In this document: piece after piece, positions 36,501 to 45,245 of the stretch
Layout: the number at the start of each line of letters is the position of its first letter
Numbering within the stretch: the stretch's first letter is position 1
From: Doris montereyensis
Lineage: Eukaryota; Mollusca; Gastropoda; Nudibranchia; Dorididae
Assembly: GCA_037039925.1 (NCBI GenBank)
Contig: JAXRKP010000044.1
Span: 208,344 to 272,343, forward strand
Direction: 5' to 3'
Length of the DNA stretch: 64,000 bases
Notes under the pieces: model-generated
The model's database searches: none
The model's input: the letters and a program-made list of their open reading frames with translations, nothing else
What the model was told of the DNA's origin: nothing
Position numbers and translations under genes: made by a program

Positions 36501-39500
36501 TGGAAAGGAGCAATGTTGTGGAAAGGAGTATAGTGACAGTTGCTGAATGAGAATTAGGAAGGTTTGTAATAGTTATTTGTTGTGGCAGTCATTTAGCCTT
36601 CGTGTTTGTAACTTGCTTGCATTGTCTGACTGACTGACTGACTAAGATTGGGATTTGGGTTGTTCAAGTTCCTAGGAACCCTTGAAACGGCAACCATCTG
36701 CTGTGTATCCTCATCTGGCGGCGGCCAGGTACAGATGCCTGCGGCTCAATTCCATGGCAATCAGGGGAGCCCATAAATACACTGGGTGTAGAGGAGCGAA
36801 CCCCATGGCTGAGGCAGGTTTACTGTTGGTCTCTAGGTAACGGAATCTGTTTGGGGGGGGGGGATCGATTGTCATCCAATACATTACTTGGATTCAAACT
36901 AGCCACTTTAGAAAGTTTTTTTTTTCCGTGGCTCTTTTTCAGGTAAACCCTCAAGTGAACTCGGAACCCCTGTTCAGCGTCAGCAGCCCAAAGGTGTGTC
37001 CCCATTTCCCTCTAACGGCTCCAAGATTGTTTCTCACAATTCATCGCCATCCTCATTAACAGGCTGTCACCAGAAAATCTCCTTCCCCATCCTCACCCCC
37101 TCCAGAAGAAACTCCAGCAGCAGAAGGAAGATGGAAAGCGCATCGTCCTTCAGATCAAACACGGCAATTCAACAACCATGGAGAAATCCCTGATGGCAAA
37201 TCCAAAGTTGTTAACGGAAACATCAGCAAATTTCCATGGCATCCGAAATCTGGGTTGGTTCCGTACAATGACGACTCAGACTCGGAACAGGAAAACACAA
37301 ACGGTACCACATCAGCATCTCAACAAGACAGTGGATAAATCGTCGTTTGACGGCACGTCCAGCCCTGCAACAAGCCAGGCTCTCTCTAGTCGGGCCTCCG
37401 GAGACGGCGCTTCCACGGTGTCCGATGCAAAAAGCTTCATCCACCCTCGTCAAATGGGTCTGGGGATTTTTCCACGAATAAGGACATCAGTTCTAATAGC
37501 AAGAAACAGCAGCATTTTTCTCCATTTGTGTGGAATGATGATTCTCCCAAGTCACCAGCCTCTAAATCTACCTCTCATCAATTGTATAATAAAGAAAATA
37601 GGAGTTGTGATAGCAATGGTTCCTCGACACCTCCAAAAAATCCATCCTTTCTCCCAAAGACAAAACTGGAAGAAAGAATGTCCACAGTGAAGCAGAACCT
37701 CTCTGCATTGGAGTTGCCATCTAGCTCAGCTGTCTCCAGTAAAGTGAAATCAACAACTAGCAACTGGTGTGTGCAGCTTCAAGATGGCGCTCCGAGTCCC
37801 CGGGGGTCATGTTCCAGTACAAACAGCATCAACTCCACGTCAGAGTGGATGGTAGAGAGTAAAGGTAGGAAGTAGTTACCATGGCTATTTCAAATTAAAT
37901 TTCTCTTTCAGTGAGATCCAACAGTTGTTCCATAACCTTTTGGTTGAGAGGCGGACACTTTGCCTCTGGACCAACAAGTCCCTCTTTGGTTCATAGAAAG
38001 ACCAATGACAACTTGTTGGGGTGTGGTTGTCACTCATGTAGAGAAACTATAAATCTGATAGACTTTCCCCCCTCTATTTCAAGTCTGTGGACTCACTGCA
38101 AAGGCGAGTCATCTTGTCACCTTCAACACTCAGCTGACGACTAGAGACGGACATCATTTCATATATGTATATATTGGTTTACCCACTGATAATAGCCTAC
38201 AGTCGATTGAATACAAACAAAGACCTGCATTTCTAGATTTTAATTTTTTTGCAGGGTTGGGGAAAATGGCAGAACATTTTTTTCAGTTGACATGTTCACG
38301 TCTAATTGGCTGAAATATTTCTGTAGATAAAGTAACGTTTCTGGTGTTTTTGACCATGCTCACATCCATCCTTAATTTAGTCTGTGCTTATTCTAATACG
38401 GTGGATACCGCATAAGTCAATGTTTAAGGGACCTTTATAATAATAAAAAAAAGATCAACTTATGTAAAAAAAAAAAAAAATCGTCTTAAGCATTCGCTCA
38501 GTTACCTCCCCTGACATGATTTTCATCGTAATGGTCTTGGGCATTACACATATTACTAATTTCTAATTACATTTGTGTTGTTTTTGTGTATTTTTCTTGC
38601 TCGTGTGATTGAGTACAGTGGTAGAATTCCAAGTGAAAGAGGAGGTGGCGATGATGGAGTAGTAGGGCCCTATATTATTATATTAGTAAGAGTAAGACCG
38701 CACATGTGATTATATCTCTGGCTTCAATTTAAAATTATCGCCTGTTTCGTCAAATACTTTGCAGAGATAGATTTACTAATAATGCCGATGGCCGGTACAC
38801 ATAGGGTAAGAGTAAGATCCTTGGCACCCGCACCTTCTTTCTAACACCCCCCCCCAATAGTGAGCAACAATTTATGAAGTGAAAGTCAAATGCAAGGAAG
38901 AATAGAGGTTGGATGATAATTGACAGGCATGTCATGCACGTATGTCTGACCGGTTAGCAGGAGTGGGGTGGGCATGTGTGTGTGAAGAATGTGGAAATAT
39001 GATAGCAACGATTAGCAAGATAAGTGACCACTGAATAGAAAGAGAGGAAAAGTGAGTGTGTCTTCCACCTCCAGTATGTAAACAATGAGTGGGAAGGAGG
39101 CAACTGTAATGCTGATTTAGTACTAGATTTCAGGTTTTATTGGGGGGGGGGGGGGGGGCTATTATAATGGATATTTTTACTTGGGAAGAGGCGGAACCAG
39201 CATCAACAATGCCCTTATTTTATCATTATTAAGTTCGAGATTAAGCGACCAGCTGACTCTATACCTGAAATCATTCATGGATCTTCATTTTTCCCAGGAT
39301 CCTGATTATTTTACATCTAGTTCCTGATTTTTTAAAATTTAGAGTGGCAGGTCAGGTTTGATAATCATTAATAAAGGTAGATCTACATTTATATTGATGG
39401 TATTGTCTAGCTGTGGATGCCATTGAAATTGAAACATAAACTTATGCAGTTGTATTTTCTTTCATTTTACCGTCTGCGGACCGTGAAAAAATATCGACTT

Positions 39501-42500
39501 GAAAGGCATGTTAGTTAAATCGATGTCGACTTTAACAGTTTTTTTATTAACTAAAAAACGTGTGAGGAATGGGACGGTAAAAAAACATCGACTTAGATAA
39601 AAACTGGCTTATGCAGCGTCTACTTTATCTGGTAGAATGTATGGGGATCTAGTTTGAGAGCCTATCGTGATTACACCATTGACCTTCCTTCCACTACAGT
39701 ATGATTTTATAACGGTGGTGTTTATATGAGATTTGGGAACTGATAAAGAAAGAAAGGTGTTTATATGAGATGGTAGAATGGGAACTGATAAAGAAAGAAA
39801 GGTGTTTATATGAGATGGTAGAATGGGAACTGATAAAGAAAGAAAGGTGTTAATATGAGATGGTAGAATGGGAACTGATAAAGAAAGAAAGGTGTTAATA
39901 TGAGATGGTAGAATGGGAACTGATAAAGAAAGAAAGGTGTTTATATGAGATGGTAGAATGGGAACTGATAAAGAAAGAAAGGTGTTAATATGAGATGGTA
40001 GAATGGGAACTGATAAAGAAAGAAAGGTGTTAATATGAGATGGTAGAATGGGAACTGATAAAGAAAGAAAGGTGTTAATATGAGATGGTAGAATGGGAAC
40101 TGATAAAGAAAGAAAGGTGTTAATATGAGATGGTAGAAGAACTGATGGAAAGGTGTTTATATGAGATGGTAGAATGGGAACTGAAAGAAAGAAAGGTGTT
40201 TATATGAGATGGTAGAATGGGAACTGATAAAGAAAGAAAGAAAGGTGTTTATATGAGATGGTAGAATGGGAACTGATAAAGAAAGAAAGAAAGGTGTTTA
40301 TATGAGATAGTAGAATGGGAACTGATAAAGAAAGAAAGAAAGGTGTTTATATGAGAAGTAGAATGGGAACTGATAAAGAAAGAAAGAAAGGTGTTTATAT
40401 GAGATGGTAGAATGGGAACTGATAAAGAAAGAAAGAAAGGTGTTTATATGAGATGGTAGAATGGGAACTGATAAAGAAAGAAAGAAAGGTGTTTATATGA
40501 GATAGTAGAATGGGAACTAAGAAAGAAAGAAAGGTGTTTATATGAGATAGTAGAATGGGAACTGATAAAGAAAGAAAGAAAGGTGTTTATATGAGATGGT
40601 AGAATGGGAACTGATAAAGAAAGAAAGAAAGGTGTTTATATAAGATGGTAGAATGGGAACTGATAAAGAAAGAAAGGTGTTTATATGAGATGGTAGAATG
40701 GGAACTGATAAAGAAAGAAAGAAAGGTGTTTATATGAGATGGTAGAATGGGAACTGATAAAGAAAGAAAGAAAGGTGTTTTTTATGTCCAGGTTGCCAGC
40801 CTGGGCTTTAAAAGCCTAAGAAAAAGGACAACTATCGGGGGGGGGGTGTCACATTTCTTTGCCCCGGTGGCATCCATAGAGCTATCAGATTTTCTGATAA
40901 GGCGCAGGGATATGATTTTAGTGAAGAGAAGCCTCCCAAGTGAATCATTGATCTCCTACATCCTGATAATTTGTGTCTTCATCTACCAGCCTACCTACTA
41001 ATTCTTTATGGGCAGTTACCGGCTGATTTTAATAGTCACATGCCTTTCATTTGGCCGTTTCCTCTAAATTCACCCTGAGATCACCATATAGGGTGAATGA
41101 GGTTAATTGCCATGAAGTAGCGGACAAATTTAATTCTTTATTGTTCTTTTCATGTTTTCTTGCTTAAGAAAAATCATTCTGGTTGTCTTTTTTGTTGTTA
41201 GTTACCAGTTATAGTATAATGTAAATCTAGTATCCTATGATATATAAATATATATTAAATCAAATTTCATGGTACCGATATATTTAAAAATTGGAAAAGA
41301 TTTATTTTGCGACCAGCAATGGAGGTTCATCACATTTAATAGGTTTTATTTTGTCCTTTGAACAGGAAACGTAACGCCTTCAAAGCAGTCCAAACCAATG
41401 GACAGAGACCCACCCAACGGGATAACCACCAAAAATTTGTCAGCACTATCCTCTTCCACTGTGTTACCTTCAAAGAAGGACATTTCAGAAAGTCTGTTAT
41501 TTAAATCAGAGAAAAGCCTCCTGGTGGATAGTCACAAGAAGAATGGGTTGCTTCACACAGCGGGTTGCTCATCAACGCCGGTCGACATTAGTGATAAGAA
41601 GCATCTCCTGTCGCCCTCCACATCCTGTAGCAGTGACAGTAGTGGAAGGAAAAGTAAGAAGGATAAGAAGAAACGCAAGAAGGAGAGCAAATACCCGGAT
41701 GCTGGTGGTTCAAGGGAGGAAGCTCGTCCCGCAGTGACAGCTCGTCCAAAAAGAAAAAGAAATACAAGAAGGAGAAAGAAGACAAAAAGAGACTCATACA
41801 GAAAAGATACGACTCTGACAGCGACGACAGCAGACAAACCAAGATCAAGAGACATAAAAAGACCAGATCAATTTCTTCAAGTAACAGTGATTCAAACTCC
41901 AGTGATGCGTATGAATGGGTGGAAAAGACGTGTGAGACAGTGAAGCCAAAGGGAAAGCCACATAAAGGTACGACGTTCACCAACACAAATGATTAACTGT
42001 AGTTGATGGCTTGCACATACAAAATCATATCTTCCTGACTCTTTTTTTCTTTAAGCTTAATTTCTTTGATATATTGTGTTATGCGTTAGGTATTGTTTCA
42101 GAAACAATGTAAAAGAAATTATCAATGAAAATAAGAATCTGCTCGTTATGTTACAATTCTTTTATCTTTCTGTACCCCTAATTGCTATGCTATGTTTGTA
42201 ACACAGATTAGTTGCTCTGTTCACATGTTGAATGAAGCGAGATGAATATAGTACAGAAAATCTGTGTCAGGGATTTTTCTCATCTATTGTTGCCTTTGGT
42301 ACCTCTCATTGTTGCATACATCTATGAAGGTGGATATTTAGTCCTCAGGCGTTTAAAATGATTATATTAGAAAATAGCGGATGAAATGTGTCAAATGATC
42401 ATTTAGAAGCGTTTGATGTGTACCATTTTAATACAGTAGTCGCTGGGTAAACACACGCCCTTTGGGCGCAGGAAAAGGCGTGCTTTTATGCATACCATGT

Positions 42501-45178
42501 TCTTATGAGAGCACTTTTATAATACAGTAAAAATTTGGTCAGCAGATGTAGGCGTGTGTTTATGCAGAGTGTGCTTTTAATGAAGTGTGCTTTTATCTAG
42601 CGACTACTGTACAATGTATCCTACTCTTGGGTTGCCTGGTAGGTTGTTCTTCCTTCCTTTCACTCTTTTTCTTATCTTTCATCTTGCTGTTTCCTGTTAA
42701 TTCACTCTGATATCACTGCATGTGGTGGATTGGGTAAATTTCAATGAAGCAATGATTTACTCGTAATATATTTTATGACTGGTGACTAGTATTAGTAGCA
42801 ACGGAGGCATCTTTAATCCATGCATTGTTTCTCCCCTTCCTTGCCTCTCTTTCATGTTGGATGCTGACTTCCACATCAAACTTTTCTTTCCATGTCTTCA
42901 GAGGCCAGCGTACATTCATGGAACCATCACATTAAAGACGATTTGGCCCCTAGGAAAGAGAAGACGTCTGACAGGAAATCCACCTGGGACGGAGCCAGGG
43001 AGTCAAAAGCTGCCCAGGATTTCAATGGAACGTCACAAAGCTACAGCAGTAAAGGTGAGGGGCCCTTCGGCAAATGTAGTAGCATTATCATCACTTGATA
43101 CTAGATACTGAGCAAAAACAGGAACACACCACCAATTTTAAAATTCATTATAAATGAAGGGTTTCTTACACAACGTTAAAAACTTGAGCAAAAAAAAATT
43201 AACGTGTCATCAATTTTAAAAATCAATTATAGACAAACGGTTTCTTGTATAACGTTTAAATTTGAGCATAATTATTTTCAACTATTCAAAAGTAGCAAAG
43301 TTTGAAAATGGCTTTTTGAAGATTCCACTCACGTATTCTCCTCTAGTGCAATGAAACCTAATTTGAATCTAATATTTAATTGATCGTTTTTTAATCGTTA
43401 AATTTTTTGCCCAGTGTATTTTGTAGTTTAAAGTGATTAAATTTTACTTTTTTGAAATCTGCGTATAGTTATAATATATCTCATATCATTATTATGATCT
43501 TAAGCTATTTGTTTTGAGTTTATATAATATTTTATATCTAAATACCATTATACTAACAAGTAGAAAATCATAAGGTGTTGGATATTCACTACATGAATAC
43601 TGTTTATTATTATTACTATCAAGTCTTTCAACAATTCTCTCCCCCTCATAGTCATATCTTTTCTGCTATTCATCAAAACTTTATATCTTCTTGTATTTAA
43701 CGGCTATTGATGTAACATTGGTATATAGGATGGATGGCAGTGTATTTGCAAGAATAAGATAATTAATTTCATTTGGGAAATTTCTGTTTATTGTTAATAA
43801 TATTGGTAGTGGAAGATGTATAAAAGTTAAATCATCAAAATATGACAAGTTGTTTGCTGTATATCACCATTTGTCCCATAACAATTGACTGATGGTTTTA
43901 TCTGTAAATCAAAGAAATTTTGTCCATGAAACAAGAAGACATACATCTCTTTGTCATAGGTGTCAATTCATTTTCTTTACTTTTTTTGTGCTTAGTTTTA
44001 TCATGGGATGGCGGTAAAAGCCAACTGGACCGAGATTTAGCTGCTGAAAAGGCTTCCCTGAAACGTCGCTGGGCTGATGACTACAATGAAGATATTGACT
44101 CCGGGAAGGTAAGAAAGACAACTCATTAAATGCTGACATCCTGCTTAATTCTTCTTTTGTATAAGGAGATGACTTATTTGTTGTTGATCTAGGGATTGCA
44201 TGTTACGTGGACAGTTGGCGGGCGCTGCTGGTAGGTCCTACTTCTTTCACTTATCTTTCATCTTGCTGCTTTCTCTTAATTCACCCTGAGATCATGGAAA
44301 CAAACAAAAACAAGCATATGTCATCACATATTGTCATCATGTCTGTGCCATGTTTTATGAGATTGTATTTAAAGCATGAACGTTGTGCAGTATTTGTCCC
44401 TCTGTCTGAGGCGTTATAGCTGGTTCAAGCCCCACAGCTGGCACATGTGGCTTTTTTCACAATGTTGTACTCTTAAGAAAGGTACTTCACTCTACTTTCC
44501 TCACTTTAGACTCAGGTGTGAATGAGCATCCAGCTATAGGTAGAGAAAGATCTTGTCAGAGCGTTAAGTACAAAAGCCTAACAGGCTTGTGTATTGTAAA
44601 CTCCTCCGGGAGTGAGAAGGACTTTGAATGAAATGGCCTGCTGGGGGATGAATGATGTAGTCTGTGAACCTGCATTTGTGCGGGGATACAGACTATAAAT
44701 CCATCTTTATCTCTATCATCTGTCGTCCTCTCTCTTTCTTTTTTCTTAATAAAACCGTAATTGAAAGTTTGATGTAGAATTTGTTTTGTCTTATTTTGTT
44801 CAGGTGAAGAAAACCAAGAAGCCTTTATCAGACTCGGGCGATGCATCTTACAATCCCTTCCAAGACTATCAGTCACAGAAAGAGAAGGTAATTTTTAGAT
44901 ATGTTTTCATTGCCTTGTTTTAAAAATGATTTTTTTCAATACTAAACTAAACTCAAAATATTTTCAAAGCATAAGCAATTCATACTTCATTCTTTGACAA
45001 GTTCATTTGCGAAGTGAGACCTGAGATATGGTGGTATTGAAGATAATAAATGGTTCCTATTTATTGGTAAAATTGGACTTTCAAGTTTTCTGGCTTGAGG
45101 GAGATATGGGTTTTTGAAACAGATGGATTGAACTGTAAACTATGATACAAATATCTAAAATTGGTGCATGTCTTACTT

Positions 45179-45245
<67 letters not shown>

